A stretch of 52,884 nucleotides of DNA from Vibrio sp. JPW-9-11-11 (GCF_013369335.1 NZ_SZQJ01000011.1:1-52884), one strand, 5' to 3'; shown: positions 35,776-45,525, numbered from the stretch's first letter. Numbers and translations are program-made. The notes: generated by a model not told the origin, from the sequence alone.

Positions 35776-37314
35776 ATGAAGGCGCTTCGAAACCCAGCTA
35801 CACTCTTCACGCTGCTAACATTACAAGCGTGCTCATTGTCTACGCCCACTAACAGCCCAAATACTGAGGCAGAAAGAGCCAGTCTAGATGTTCCAAGTTC
35901 CATTCAAGCCCAACCGTTTGTGATGCGTGGCGAAATTGTACTGGGTCACGAAGTACGTTCTATCACACCATGCGGGAGCAAGAAACAGTATTGGCTGGAA
36001 CTGAGCAATGATCGATTTCAACAAGGGTTAAAACTGGTGCGAAGCCCCTATCAACCTCTATATGGCGAAGTAATTGGTCATTTAGAAACAGGGAAAACGG
36101 ATGGGTTTGTTGCCGATTATAGCGCTCGCTTCGTGGTCGACTCGTTTAACCTCCTTAGCGCCGAAAACCCACAACGTTGTGCCCAAGCGGCTCAAGAGAC
36201 GCGCGCATTTGGCACAGAACCATTTTGGTCACTTCGTCTCACCGACAGTCAGTGGGTGTTTGCGAAAATGGGCGAAGAACAGCAACCACTTGAACTGATT
36301 TCTCGTCAGATTAGCGCCCACCAGCACCATTATCAATTTGCCGAGGGAGAGTTGGAGCTCAATCAGCGCAGTTGCGTCGATGGCATGAGCGACTCATTGT
36401 ATAGTTGGAGTGCCACACTTAAGCTCGACGACACCAGCTACCAAGGCTGCGCGACCTTGTCCAATCAAGATATCACCCAACAGTGGACTGGCTTTTATCA
36501 AGCAACCTCGACTCAAACGAAACAGTTCAGCGTTTTTCTCGATCTTAACCGCGACCATAGTGCGACCACCACTTATCGCTATGATAACGGTCAATCTGAC
36601 TCGGTCGAACGCGGGTACTGGCAACAACTTAACCCACAGCAGGTACAAGTGGTCATGACCCATCACCAACAGCAACCGCTACTTTCAGAGCGTATTTTTA
36701 CCCGTCAAGGTGAGGCGCTTACTGCCGAGAAAGAAAAAGTCGGTGCCGTGGTTTATGACATCGCGGACGGGGGCCTGCGTTTATTTAGTCGCGCACAAAA
36801 TCAAGCGGAAGGTACCCGCTCTTTCTCTGCACAACCGCTAGCCGCCAACGCAATCCCATCGTCAGCAGAGTACAACCCCATGGTGGCTAACGCGCTCACA
36901 ACGTATTTCCAGCAAACCAATACACCTGCGTCAGGCACGCGTTATCGCTGGTTGGTTTACGATCTCAATGGCGATGGCAACAATGAACTTTTGGTCCAAC
37001 TCGACTGGTGTGGCAGCGGCGGTTGTACTTTGTTGATTTTCGACAACCAAGCACAAACCTGGCGCTTCAACAGCCGGATTACCCAAGTAACAACGCCATT
37101 AAGCCTTGGCCGAAACCAACATCAAGGCTGGCAAGACCTGGTGTTTTTCGTCAGCGGCGGTGGGGCGATACCTAATCAGCACCTACTTCAGTTTAACGGC
37201 GAGCAGTATCCACTCAACCCCAGCGTTGCCCCTGTTGCCAGTTATGATGACATCAGCACGGTTCAGCTGTTTGCCGACGGCTTAACGCCGCAGCAAGAAG
37301 GGGCAACATTGTGA
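35776..37314 (+). CDS. multidomain lipoprotein (COG3650/NlpE-like, EF-hand-like segment)
   Basis: The 512-residue protein has a lipoprotein signal with Cys19 in the lipobox LQAC. Near 145-230 it has a FGTEPFWSLRLTDSQWVF block typical of the COG3650 family. A central beta-rich region (about 240-330) resembles the NlpE C-terminal or NlpE-like OB part. A C-terminal region has a calcium-loop-like DLNGDGNNELLV. GGAAGGT precedes the ATG. It overlaps the DTW gene by 4 bp (GTGA), so the two are coupled. Function is unknown; it probably sits in the outer membrane facing the periplasm. Confidence 0.7.
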   Translation: MKALRNPATLFTLLTLQACSLSTPTNSPNTEAERASLDVPSSIQAQPFVMRGEIVLGHEVRSITPCGSKKQYWLELSNDRFQQGLKLVRSPYQPLYGEVIGHLETGKTDGFVADYSARFVVDSFNLLSAENPQRCAQAAQETRAFGTEPFWSLRLTDSQWVFAKMGEEQQPLELISRQISAHQHHYQFAEGELELNQRSCVDGMSDSLYSWSATLKLDDTSYQGCATLSNQDITQQWTGFYQATSTQTKQFSVFLDLNRDHSATTTYRYDNGQSDSVERGYWQQLNPQQVQVVMTHHQQQPLLSERIFTRQGEALTAEKEKVGAVVYDIADGGLRLFSRAQNQAEGTRSFSAQPLAANAIPSSAEYNPMVANALTTYFQQTNTPASGTRYRWLVYDLNGDGNNELLVQLDWCGSGGCTLLIFDNQAQTWRFNSRITQVTTPLSLGRNQHQGWQDLVFFVSGGGAIPNQHLLQFNGEQYPLNPSVAPVASYDDISTVQLFADGLTPQQEGATL

Positions 37315-37931
37315 GCCCAATGACCGCCCCGCCAGCTTGTCCTGGTTGTCAGTTGCGTTTCCAGTGTGTATGTCACTTGATCCCTCAGATAGACGCAGAG
37401 CTCCACATCGCTTTACTGATGCACCCCAATGAACCCACGCGAGACACCAACACCGGACGCTGGCTAGAGAAAAGCCTCATCTCCTCTAGTCGTCATATTT
37501 GGCAGCGAACTCAGGCTTGTCCAGAGCTCATCAAGCTAATCCAAAGCGAACATTATCAGGCCTATCTGCTCTATCCTGCCGAAGACAGTCAACCGATCGT
37601 GACCCTGACTGGCAACACCTCGCAACAGCAAAAGCAGCCCTTGTTGATTATTCTTGATGGGACATGGCAAGAGGCGAACAAGATGCTGCGTAAGAGCGAT
37701 TGGTTGCAAGCCCTGCCCAAGCTACAGCTCCAACCAACGACAAACTCTCAGTATCGCTTGCGCCGCAACCAACAACCGGGACACTTATGTACCTTAGAAG
37801 TCGGGGTGCAGGCCATCAGTGAACTGGGCTATCGACCTCAAGCTCAGCAGCTAGAGGCGTTTTTCCACCACTATCTTGACGTTTTTCAAGCGGACAAAAG
37901 TGGTCATGCACTAAAACAAACCCAAGATTAG
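37311..37931 (+). CDS. DTW-domain tRNA-uridine aminocarboxypropyltransferase
   Basis: DTW enzymes transfer the aminocarboxypropyl group of SAM to uridines of tRNA (acp3U). The 206-residue protein has four cysteines in a zinc-like pattern (Cys10, 13, 19, 21), the HPNEPTRDTNTGR block and the catalytic motif ILDGTWQEANKM, a DTW variant. It could be TapT or a TuaA-type relative. The GTG start overlaps the upstream stop; an ATG at 37320 is an alternative. Its end overlaps the convergent FIST gene by 4 bp. Confidence 0.85.
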   Translation: MSPMTAPPACPGCQLRFQCVCHLIPQIDAELHIALLMHPNEPTRDTNTGRWLEKSLISSSRHIWQRTQACPELIKLIQSEHYQAYLLYPAEDSQPIVTLTGNTSQQQKQPLLIILDGTWQEANKMLRKSDWLQALPKLQLQPTTNSQYRLRRNQQPGHLCTLEVGVQAISELGYRPQAQQLEAFFHHYLDVFQADKSGHALKQTQD

Positions 37932-40399
37932 AATAACCGACTTGGCTCGGCTAGGTAAAAACCTTGCAAGTAGTCAACCCCAAGGTCCTCAACGATGGCG
38001 CACACTTCTTGGTTGTGAACAAACTCGGCCACCGTTTTGGCATTCAATACTTGGCATAGCTTCACCAACTGGCCAGTGATCTGGCGTTGCTTGGGGTCTT
38101 TGTCTATCGACTTAATTAGGCTGCCATCGAGCTTGATCACATCGGGCTCAAGACGAATTATTTCGTCAATATTGGAGTAACCTGAGCCAAAGTCATCTAC
38201 CAGTAAGCGCACCCCCATCCGCTTGAAATGGCTGCAAATCTCTGCCATACGGCCAAAGTCTTTGATCTGTTCAGACTCCAATACTTCCAAACCCAAACGA
38301 TAAGGATCGTTAAGCTTACCGATGGCTTGCTCGAGCAAAGACATGGTTTTATCACTCAACATATCTTGCGGAGATAAGTTGATCGAGAACGCACCGGACT
38401 TGTCACACATGTAGTCAATGGTGGACGTCAACATATGACGACTCAAACGAGTATAGAGGTGGGTACCCTCGATAATGGGCAGAAAGCGCCCAGGGGAGAT
38501 AATTTCGCCGTCATCTTCAATACGCACTAAACACTCTTGAGCGACCTGAAGACGCTCGTGGGCAGAAAAAATCGGCTGCGAATACGTGAGAATTTGCCGA
38601 TTGAGAATTGCCCGGCTCGCAGTCGCCATGAGTTCTAACTTCTCTTGCTGCTCCATGGCACTCAAAGCACAATGTTTGGCATTGTAAAGATGGGTATTGC
38701 GCGCCATACCTGTGCGCCGCGCATCAATCGACTTAAGCAGTAACTCTTCGCCTTCCACACCAACAAAGTCACACCGGCTGGCAATCCCCCCGGTGATCGA
38801 AATCGACAAATGGTCGATTTCGGGCAAGCCATAGGGCTCAAAGTTGATATGTTCTATCTGATCGGCAAACAACGCAAAATCTTGCTGGATAGCTTCACTA
38901 GAGGTCTCAGCGCTGAACACAACCGCCCACTCTGCCGTACCGATATAATAGAGGTGCTGGACATAGTCGAGACCGCGTAGATCGGACAGGCGCTGAGAAA
39001 AGTGCTCGGTCAAATCACGAATCAACTCGTCTGCAACCTGATAACCATATTTCTCATTAACTTGATGAAAGTTAGACAGTTTCAAGGTGACGATATGCTC
39101 ATCGCGCTGAATGACTTTTAACCTCTCTTGCAGTGCGACGCGATTTTTCAGTCCGGTGTGTTTATCCACCCGATAGCTGTTAATCAGTCGCTCTGTTTGC
39201 TTAGCCAGTTTACGCTCCATGTCCAAGCGCGTTTGATCTAGCTCTGCGATCGAATAGCGAATTAAATGGAACAGTGGAGAAACCGGAAACGCATCACTCG
39301 GCGTACTCGGCAATGGTGGGCGTTGGTCATCTTCACTCAATGCTAAGTAAGTCATACTATGGTGCAGTATCTGCTGCTGTTGATCGCGGTACAGCTCGCC
39401 CAGACAGTAAGAGCCGCTACAGTGTTCAAACTCGGCAAACGGCTTGATTTCACTCGTCCCTTCAAGAAACTCCAGCCGGGATTCGCAATTGTAAATAAAA
39501 ACAGATTCTGGATTGCATCGCGCCAATTGGCTGGCATCGTAGCGGACCTGTTCAAGCGTTAATGAAGGATGGTTATAGCACAGCCGTACTTCGTCCCCAA
39601 TGCTGACAGGGTGGTCGAGCTCAATACTGCCATCGGGGTAAATCTCTCGAGGGCAGCTCACTTCGCCATTCAAGCGACTCTGCAATGGAAAACTTAACAT
39701 GTGCTCCAACGTCAACCTTTGCCCTTCAGCCAAACGTTGCTGATACAGAGTATAAGCTGGTTGATGGTCTAGCGTTATTAAACGGGAATCTCGTGCGTCG
39801 GTGACCGTCAGTGTGCTGCCTATCGGTGTCCACTCAGCAAACGCATTGCGCCATACCTGCAGTTGCTCACTATGCAGCGCAACCGCCACGGCATGTTTAT
39901 ACAACACCTGCTGACCATATAGAGTCCATGCGCAATTACCATCAACGTGCGCCGCGACGCCCCCACTGATTGGCACCTCAGTCATCGTCCCTAGCGCTTG
40001 GTAAAGGTTGAAATCGTGTCGCTGAGTGTGCTGGGAGAAACTCACGATGGCCTTAGAACAAGGCGTAAGATCTAACTGCTCCAGCAGCAGCGCAGCCTCG
40101 ACATTCGGATTATCTGAAAGCGCCACACAAGCAGATGTAAGCTCAGTGTGACGAAAAAAAGAGAGCATGATTAACGTGCCATGCACAATCTGCTGTTGAT
40201 GGATGACATGACGGGTACTGTGACCAATGATGTGGGCTTGAGGTAGCAATTCAGCGACTTGGGCTGCATAACTGGCTACAAGATGCTCAGATTGACTAGA
40301 CAACAGCTGCACCAAACACGCCTGCGACGATACCGGTCTAGCCTCTAGAAAGTCAATCAGTGCTTGTTCACTGCCAATCAGAGCTGAATAAGTACGCAT
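37928..40399 (-). CDS. FIST-GGDEF-EAL sensory c-di-GMP phosphodiesterase
   Basis: The 823-residue protein has FIST-N (about 30-200) and FIST-C (about 215-355) sensor domains. A GGDEF domain (about 410-560) and an EAL domain (about 585-820) follow. The GGDEF signature is replaced by GTAEW (487-491), so cyclase activity is unlikely. The EAL motif reads ECL (Glu622). NLSPQ, the Glu of EVLE, DDFGSG (735 onward), KLDGS, the Glu of AEF and QGFYLAEP are all kept, which predicts an active phosphodiesterase. FIST domains sense small molecules, perhaps amino acids. The protein lacks membrane segments and appears cytoplasmic. Confidence 0.9.
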   Translation of the reverse strand: MRTYSALIGSEQALIDFLEARPVSSQACLVQLLSSQSEHLVASYAAQVAELLPQAHIIGHSTRHVIHQQQIVHGTLIMLSFFRHTELTSACVALSDNPNVEAALLLEQLDLTPCSKAIVSFSQHTQRHDFNLYQALGTMTEVPISGGVAAHVDGNCAWTLYGQQVLYKHAVAVALHSEQLQVWRNAFAEWTPIGSTLTVTDARDSRLITLDHQPAYTLYQQRLAEGQRLTLEHMLSFPLQSRLNGEVSCPREIYPDGSIELDHPVSIGDEVRLCYNHPSLTLEQVRYDASQLARCNPESVFIYNCESRLEFLEGTSEIKPFAEFEHCSGSYCLGELYRDQQQQILHHSMTYLALSEDDQRPPLPSTPSDAFPVSPLFHLIRYSIAELDQTRLDMERKLAKQTERLINSYRVDKHTGLKNRVALQERLKVIQRDEHIVTLKLSNFHQVNEKYGYQVADELIRDLTEHFSQRLSDLRGLDYVQHLYYIGTAEWAVVFSAETSSEAIQQDFALFADQIEHINFEPYGLPEIDHLSISITGGIASRCDFVGVEGEELLLKSIDARRTGMARNTHLYNAKHCALSAMEQQEKLELMATASRAILNRQILTYSQPIFSAHERLQVAQECLVRIEDDGEIISPGRFLPIIEGTHLYTRLSRHMLTSTIDYMCDKSGAFSINLSPQDMLSDKTMSLLEQAIGKLNDPYRLGLEVLESEQIKDFGRMAEICSHFKRMGVRLLVDDFGSGYSNIDEIIRLEPDVIKLDGSLIKSIDKDPKQRQITGQLVKLCQVLNAKTVAEFVHNQEVCAIVEDLGVDYLQGFYLAEPSRLF

Positions 40400-40496
40400 T
40401 TATAGTCGCCTAAAAGACATTTCCCATCAATTACATAGCGATCTAAGCTAATGGATAGTGACTCTTAAGGAAAGGGCTGATGTTAGCGGATGATAA

Positions 40497-41219
40497 TTAC
40501 CTCGCACTCAATAGCAGTAATTGATGCAATCGGTTGACTTCCACATCGGGCAATATCCGCGCTTTAACCGTGCGATAAATATTCACTTGGCGATCATTAA
40601 ACCAACAGGCTTGCAGACCGCTTTGTTTCGCGCCAAGCACATCACTAGTCACATGATCACCTACGTGGAGAATATTTTCTGCCGGTACGCCTAAATGTTG
40701 CTGAGCCTTGTCGAAAAGCTGGCGATGCGGTTTCGCATAGCCATCGGGGCCCGCTTTAAGCACGAGAGAAAAATAGTCCGCTAAACCAATTTTCTCTACG
40801 TCTACGTTGCCGTTGGTAATCGCCACCAGCGGCAATCGCTCGGCAAGCTCGCTCATCACACGATGCGTCTCTTGCGGCACGGTAAAATCACTGCGTAAAC
40901 TCAGGACTTTATCAATGGCTTGCTGAGCGGCTTGATGGGCTTGCGTCGCGCTATAGCCCAATTGCAGCAGCCCCTGCTCAATTTGTTTGAAACGCCATAG
41001 TGTCACATCATTAACCAGCCAAGCGTCCTGTCGGGCCAATTGAAGCTTAAGCTCTCGCCACCAACTCAATGATTGTGAAGCGGAAACGGGGTGGGTGGTA
41101 TGCAGCCAACGCACCATCTGCTTTTCAACCTGACGAATAATAGGACGATTATCATACAGGGTGTCGTCTAAATCGAACGTCATCGCTTTGATGGGTTTTA
41201 ACTGGCGAAAAAACTGCAC
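40497..41219 (-). CDS. yigB: HAD phosphatase YigB (riboflavin pathway)
   Basis: YigB dephosphorylates 5-amino-6-(5-phospho-ribitylamino)uracil in riboflavin synthesis. The 240-residue HAD protein has MTFDLDDTLYDNRP at the start, the Thr/Ser motif ITNGN and HVGDHVTSDVLGA near the end. It begins with GTG at 41219, sharing 1 bp with the xerC stop (TAGTG), which implies coupling. The order xerC-yigB matches E. coli. Confidence 0.92.
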   Translation of the reverse strand: MQFFRQLKPIKAMTFDLDDTLYDNRPIIRQVEKQMVRWLHTTHPVSASQSLSWWRELKLQLARQDAWLVNDVTLWRFKQIEQGLLQLGYSATQAHQAAQQAIDKVLSLRSDFTVPQETHRVMSELAERLPLVAITNGNVDVEKIGLADYFSLVLKAGPDGYAKPHRQLFDKAQQHLGVPAENILHVGDHVTSDVLGAKQSGLQACWFNDRQVNIYRTVKARILPDVEVNRLHQLLLLSAR

Positions 41220-42148
41220 TATTCACTGCCCTTCTTTTTGGCTCGCGGATGAGCCTGATCGTAAACCTGAGCTAAGTGTTGAAAGTCCAAATGGGTGTAG
41301 ATCTGGGTTGTCGAAATATTCTCATGCCCGAGCAGCTCTTGTACCGCTCGCAAGTTGTTGCTCGACTCCAACATATGTGTGGCGAAAGAGTGACGCAATT
41401 TATGTGGGCTGATATGACTCGCGACCGCTTGTTTTTGTCCCCACTCAGCCATACGTTTTTGTACGTTACGATGAGAAATTCGACCACCAAGCTTGGACAC
41501 AAATAACGCGGGTTCACCACTTTGTGCTAGGGTGGCACGCACCTTGAGCCATTTATTGACCCACTCAGCCGCCATCCCAGAAAACGGTACTTTGCGTTCC
41601 TTATCACCCTTACCGACCACTCGCAACTCACCAGAAGACAAGCTGATATCTTTGACGTTCACGCTGACCATTTCAGCCAAGCGCAAACCTGCGCCATACA
41701 TTAGCTCCATCATTGCTCGATCACGAATCGATAAAGGGTCATCCTCATTAACTTCGAGCAATTGGCCTACTTCATCGACGTCAAGGTTTTTAGGTAACGG
41801 GCGTTTCTTGCGCGGTGCCGAAACGCCTTTGGCGGGGTTAGCACTCATTTCACCGCGTAAAATGAGAAAATCAAAAAAGCTGCGCAAAGACGAAAGACGC
41901 GTGGCGAGACTGCTCGCCTTCATTCCCTCTCGCATCCCTTTACTGGCCAATTGACGTACCCATCCGGCGTCCACTTGCTGCCACTCTTTGAGACCAAGAT
42001 GATGAAGATGTTGTGCCATGGTCTCCAATTGCTGCTTGTAGTTACGCTGAGTATGCAGACTCAACCCTTTTTCGCTCCTCAAATACTCATAGAAGCGCTC
42101 TAAAGGTTTCTGGAGCCCTCTAGGCAGAGGTATTGCTGATTCGCTCAT
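41219..42148 (-). CDS. xerC: site-specific tyrosine recombinase XerC
   Basis: XerC with XerD resolves chromosome dimers at dif. From the ATG at 42148 the protein has 309 residues; a longer form from 42178 is possible. It has an N-terminal SAM-like core-binding domain. The C-terminal catalytic domain shows the RKHRHY set: Arg in GAGLRLAEM, Lys in VGKGDKER, HKLRHSFATH, GHENISTTQ and Tyr in IYTH. The gene overlaps DUF484 by about 29 bp. No mobile-element features surround it, so it is the housekeeping copy. Confidence 0.96.
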   Translation of the reverse strand: MSESAIPLPRGLQKPLERFYEYLRSEKGLSLHTQRNYKQQLETMAQHLHHLGLKEWQQVDAGWVRQLASKGMREGMKASSLATRLSSLRSFFDFLILRGEMSANPAKGVSAPRKKRPLPKNLDVDEVGQLLEVNEDDPLSIRDRAMMELMYGAGLRLAEMVSVNVKDISLSSGELRVVGKGDKERKVPFSGMAAEWVNKWLKVRATLAQSGEPALFVSKLGGRISHRNVQKRMAEWGQKQAVASHISPHKLRHSFATHMLESSNNLRAVQELLGHENISTTQIYTHLDFQHLAQVYDQAHPRAKKKGSE

Positions 42149-42824
42149 GCGCGTCACTTTGCCATGGGAGGGAGTCAATCAAATGCGAAACGACCAGCGC
42201 CAAGTGGCGCAAAAATAGGGTGTCCATATGGGGCTGAAAATGCCCACCATCACTACTCGAAAAGACCAACACGCCTTGTAAGCGTTTTTTCTGCAGCGGC
42301 AACACCACATATGACCCCATTTCTGGAGCGTGAGAATGCTCACCAAACAGCAGTTCACGGTCAACTTTACGCATACGGCCTAGGTATGCCTCTTTGCCAT
42401 TGAGGTGGTTGGTTGCAAAGCGTTGATAATGCTCGCGACTGAGCCCATAACGACTCGATTCACTGTCAAATAAACGCAAGTAGGCGACTAAACCGAGTGA
42501 CTTCGCCATCTCTTCAATCGCTTTTACCACCTCAACCAGTGCATCACATTTCAAGATCTGCTCTTGAAGTTGCATAAACTCATGAAAGGTTTGATCGTTG
42601 CTTTTCGCCAGCGACATTAACGCCGTGATCTCTTCCTCCAGCTCTTCAATACGCTGCCTCTGGCGGTTCATTTGTACATGAACCAAGGAGACTGCGCCTT
42701 GCTCTTGATGGTTGAGGGCCAGCCTGTCGACCAACTCGCGGCGGTGGTGAAAAAAGTCCGGATTATCACGTAAATACTCGGCGACCACTTCCGCCGTCAG
42801 TGCATCCGCTTCGATTTGAGACAC
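42120..42824 (-). CDS. DUF484 family protein
   Basis: The 234-residue protein has an N-terminal helical part (YLRDNPDFFHHRRELVDRL), a coiled coil (about 55-85) and a C-terminal GAF-like domain (about 95-220). It is the DUF484 (YigA) family always found between dapF and xerC. It starts with GTG at 42824, 17 bp after dapF. It may sense a small molecule but no ligand is known. Confidence 0.88.
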   Translation of the reverse strand: MSQIEADALTAEVVAEYLRDNPDFFHHRRELVDRLALNHQEQGAVSLVHVQMNRQRQRIEELEEEITALMSLAKSNDQTFHEFMQLQEQILKCDALVEVVKAIEEMAKSLGLVAYLRLFDSESSRYGLSREHYQRFATNHLNGKEAYLGRMRKVDRELLFGEHSHAPEMGSYVVLPLQKKRLQGVLVFSSSDGGHFQPHMDTLFLRHLALVVSHLIDSLPWQSDAHERISNTSA

Positions 42825-42841
42825 TTGAATTCCTTTTATTG

Positions 42842-43672
42842 TTAGCAGCTGAGCTGGCCGTCAAACACATGGGTTGCAGGGCCTGTCATATAAAGTGGTT
42901 TACCCGGGCCTTGCCAGCGAATCTTGAGCGTCCCACCTGGCAAACGAACCGTGACTTTTTCGTCGAGCAGCCCTTGAACAATGCCTACCGCAACCGCGCC
43001 ACAAGCGCCGCTGCCACACGCCTGCGTTTCACCCGCACCACGCTCATACACGCGCAAGTTCACTTCAGTGCGGCTAACGACTTGCATAAAGCCCGCGTTC
43101 ACTCGCTCCGGGAAACGCTCATGCGACTCCAATAGCGGGCCTAGTGTTTCGACATCTGCGGTCGCGACATCATCAACCACAGTGACGACATGTGGATTGC
43201 CCATACTAACCGCACCGCAAAACAGTGTTTTGTCCTCGGTACGTAAAATATAGGTTTTTTCGCTTTGCTTGGCTTTAAACGGGATCTTGCTTGGCTCAAA
43301 TTCAGGCACACCCATATTTACCGTGACCTGATCATCTTCTTCAATGTTGAGCACCATTTTGCCTTTCTTGGTACTGACACCAATGCTGTATTTATTGGTC
43401 AAACCTTTCATGCGTACAAAACGGGCAAAACAACGCGCACCATTGCCGCATTGCTCGACCTCACTACCGTCGGCATTAAAAATACGGTAGTGGAAGTCGC
43501 TCTCTGGATCATAAGGCGCTTCAACCACCAGCAGTTGGTCAAAACCCACGCCGGTGTGACGATCCGCCAAGCGGCGGATCAAATCTGGGGAAAAGAAAAT
43601 GTTTTGGGTAATGCAGTCAACAACCATGAAGTCATTCCCCAAACCGTGCATTTTAGAAAAATGGAAATGCAT
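42842..43672 (-). CDS. dapF: diaminopimelate epimerase
   Basis: DapF converts LL- to meso-diaminopimelate for peptidoglycan and lysine. The 276-residue protein has the two catalytic cysteines in [10 protein letters not shown] and QACGSGACG. It starts [19 protein letters not shown], as in the family. It follows lysA by 10 bp, the enzyme that uses its product, so the two are cotranscribed. Confidence 0.97.
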   Translation of the reverse strand: MHFHFSKMHGLGNDFMVVDCITQNIFFSPDLIRRLADRHTGVGFDQLLVVEAPYDPESDFHYRIFNADGSEVEQCGNGARCFARFVRMKGLTNKYSIGVSTKKGKMVLNIEEDDQVTVNMGVPEFEPSKIPFKAKQSEKTYILRTEDKTLFCGAVSMGNPHVVTVVDDVATADVETLGPLLESHERFPERVNAGFMQVVSRTEVNLRVYERGAGETQACGSGACGAVAVGIVQGLLDEKVTVRLPGGTLKIRWQGPGKPLYMTGPATHVFDGQLSC

Positions 43673-43682
43673 AAGACTTCAA

Positions 43683-44936
43683 TTACTCCGGCAGTACGTT
43701 TTCAAGCGCCCATAAGCTCGAGAGCTCTTCTCGCTGACGAACTAAATGCGCTTGGTTACCATCGACCATCACTTCAGCGGCGCGGCAACGTGTATTGTAG
43801 TTAGAAGACATAACAAAACCATAGGCGCCCGCTGAGCGCACAGCAAGCAGGTCATTCTCTTGCAGCACCAATGCGCGGTCTTTACCTAAGAAATCCCCGG
43901 TTTCACAAATTGGACCCACTAAATCATAGGTCAAGGCTTCACCGTCTCTCGGCGTAACAGGCACAATATCTTGCCACGCTTGGTAGAGCGCCGGGCGCAT
44001 CAGATCATTCATCGCAGCGTCGATGATGGCAAAATTCTTGTGTTCAGTATGCTTGAGGAACTCGACTTTAGTCAGCAATAGACCCGCGTTTGCGGCTATT
44101 GCGCGTCCAGGTTCAAAAATCAGCTCTAAGTCTTGGTGGTTGGTCAAACGACCCAACAAGGCTTTGGCGTAATCCGAAGGCTCAGGTGGCAGCTCATCAC
44201 GGTACACAACGCCAAGACCACCGCCGACATCCAAGTGCTCTATGGTGATACCTTGTGCTTTTAAATCATCAATCAGTGCTAACAATCTGTCTGTCGCATC
44301 AATAAATGGGTCGATGTCTGTCAGCTGAGAGCCAATGTGACAGTCGATGCCCTTCACCGTCAGATTCTCTAAGCTTGCAGCAAACTGATACACCGCAGGC
44401 GCACGGTCAAATGCAATGCCAAATTTATTGTCACGTAGGCCCGTTGAGATATAAGGGTGAGTATTGGCGTCAACGTCTGGGTTGATGCGCAGCGAGATAG
44501 GCGCTTTCACGCCAAGCTCACCAGCAACTTTATTCAAGCGTTCGAGTTCAGGCTCAGACTCGACGTTGAAGCATTTGATCCCAAGCTCTAGCGCGCGTTT
44601 CATTTCCGCTTCTGTCTTGCCCACCCCTGAGAAAACCACCTTGCTCGGCTCACCACCGGCCGCGATCACGCGTTCAAGCTCACCGCCAGAAACAATATCA
44701 AAGCCCGAACCTAGACGTGCCAACGCATTCAACACCCCTAAGTTTGAATTGGCTTTCACGGCATAACAAACCAAATGCGGGTGCTCTCCGACCGACTTAT
44801 CGAATGCATGCCAGTGGCGCTCCAAAGTCGCGCGTGAGTAGACATAAAGTGGCGTGCCAAACTGTTGAGCCAACTCGGTTAATGCGACACCTTCGGCCCA
44901 AAGCTGGCCATCATCCTGATAGTTGAAGTAATCCAA
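43683..44936 (-). CDS. lysA: diaminopimelate decarboxylase
   Basis: LysA makes lysine from meso-diaminopimelate with PLP. The 417-residue protein has the PLP lysine in YAVKANSN, the GSGFDIVSGGE and HIGSQ blocks, the glycine-rich GGGLGV loop and the C-terminal GAYGFVMSSNYN active-site segment. It starts with TTG (44934-44936), preceded by a strong AAGGG 8 nt upstream; the N-terminus MDYFNY matches other vibrios. It is the second gene of lptM-lysA-dapF. Confidence 0.96.
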   Translation of the reverse strand: MDYFNYQDDGQLWAEGVALTELAQQFGTPLYVYSRATLERHWHAFDKSVGEHPHLVCYAVKANSNLGVLNALARLGSGFDIVSGGELERVIAAGGEPSKVVFSGVGKTEAEMKRALELGIKCFNVESEPELERLNKVAGELGVKAPISLRINPDVDANTHPYISTGLRDNKFGIAFDRAPAVYQFAASLENLTVKGIDCHIGSQLTDIDPFIDATDRLLALIDDLKAQGITIEHLDVGGGLGVVYRDELPPEPSDYAKALLGRLTNHQDLELIFEPGRAIAANAGLLLTKVEFLKHTEHKNFAIIDAAMNDLMRPALYQAWQDIVPVTPRDGEALTYDLVGPICETGDFLGKDRALVLQENDLLAVRSAGAYGFVMSSNYNTRCRAAEVMVDGNQAHLVRQREELSSLWALENVLPE

Positions 44937-44964
44937 AGTACTTTCCCTTATATTCTGATTCTAG

Positions 44965-45084
44965 TTATTGCGCCGACGGCTCATTTTGTTGAGCATCTTC
45001 TGGCATATAGAGTGGCCCTGTTTGACCGCAACCCGCTAAGCCAAGGACTGAAAAGATAAATAGCGTTATGAGTGATTTTTTCAT
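44965..45084 (-). CDS. lptM: small lipoprotein LptM (YifL)
   Basis: The 39-residue precursor has a signal peptide and lipobox LAGC (Cys19), then the conserved GQTGPLYMP segment. In E. coli this lipoprotein helps assemble the LptDE lipopolysaccharide translocon. The frame is open to 45204, but the family start is the ATG at 45084. It lies 28 bp before lysA and diverges from cyaY, as in E. coli. Confidence 0.92.
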   Translation of the reverse strand: MKKSLITLFIFSVLGLAGCGQTGPLYMPEDAQQNEPSAQ

Positions 45085-45159
45085 CGGTTGTATCGTGATT
45101 ATTCTGTCAATGCCCCCTATAATCGCACCACACTCAAGAAAAGCAATAGGATAGATAGG

Positions 45160-45474
45160 ATGAACGAGACTGAATTTCATCAACTTGTAGATGTTAAAAT
45201 GCAAATCATCGAAGAAATGATTGATGAGTCAGGCGCAGACATCGACTATGAGACGTCTGGTAACGTAATGACCTTAGAATTTGAAGATCGCAGCCAGATT
45301 ATCATCAACCGCCAGGAACCAATGAAAGAAGTTTGGTTAGCCTCTAAATCGGGCGGTTTTCACTTTGCTTATGTTGACCAAGAGTGGCGCTGCTCAAAAA
45401 CCGGACTTGAGTTAATCGCTATGGTTAAGCAGGAGTGTGAAAAACACGCCAGCGAAGCGATCGATTGGGCTTAA
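45160..45474 (+). CDS. cyaY: bacterial frataxin CyaY
   Basis: CyaY binds iron and tunes iron-sulfur cluster assembly on IscS. The 104-residue protein starts MNETEFHQLVD after AGGATAGATAGG. It has the acidic first helix, then the beta-sheet with QIIINRQEPMKEVWLAS and the SGGFHF segment. The upstream extension to 45088 is not part of the gene. It diverges from lptM and converges on cyaA. Confidence 0.95.
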   Translation: MNETEFHQLVDVKMQIIEEMIDESGADIDYETSGNVMTLEFEDRSQIIINRQEPMKEVWLASKSGGFHFAYVDQEWRCSKTGLELIAMVKQECEKHASEAIDWA

Positions 45475-45495
45475 CAAGCCTCTAACGCAAGATAT

Positions 45496-45524
45496 AAAAA
45501 AGAGCATCTCAGATGCTCTTTTTT
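45496..45524. terminator. bidirectional terminator between cyaY and cyaA
   Basis: The stem AAAAAGAGCAT / ATGCTCTTTTT has a 5-nt loop and A/T tracts on both sides. It serves both convergent genes. Confidence 0.88.
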
Positions 45525-45525
45525 G

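Noticed and set aside
41219..42148. XerC as an integrase of a mobile element
   Set aside because: The dapF-DUF484-xerC-yigB order is the conserved housekeeping location and no attachment repeats are seen.
43265..43804. 179-residue open frame opposite dapF and the lysA end
   Set aside because: It lies fully antisense to two clear housekeeping genes, has no ribosome-binding site, and its translation resembles no family I know.
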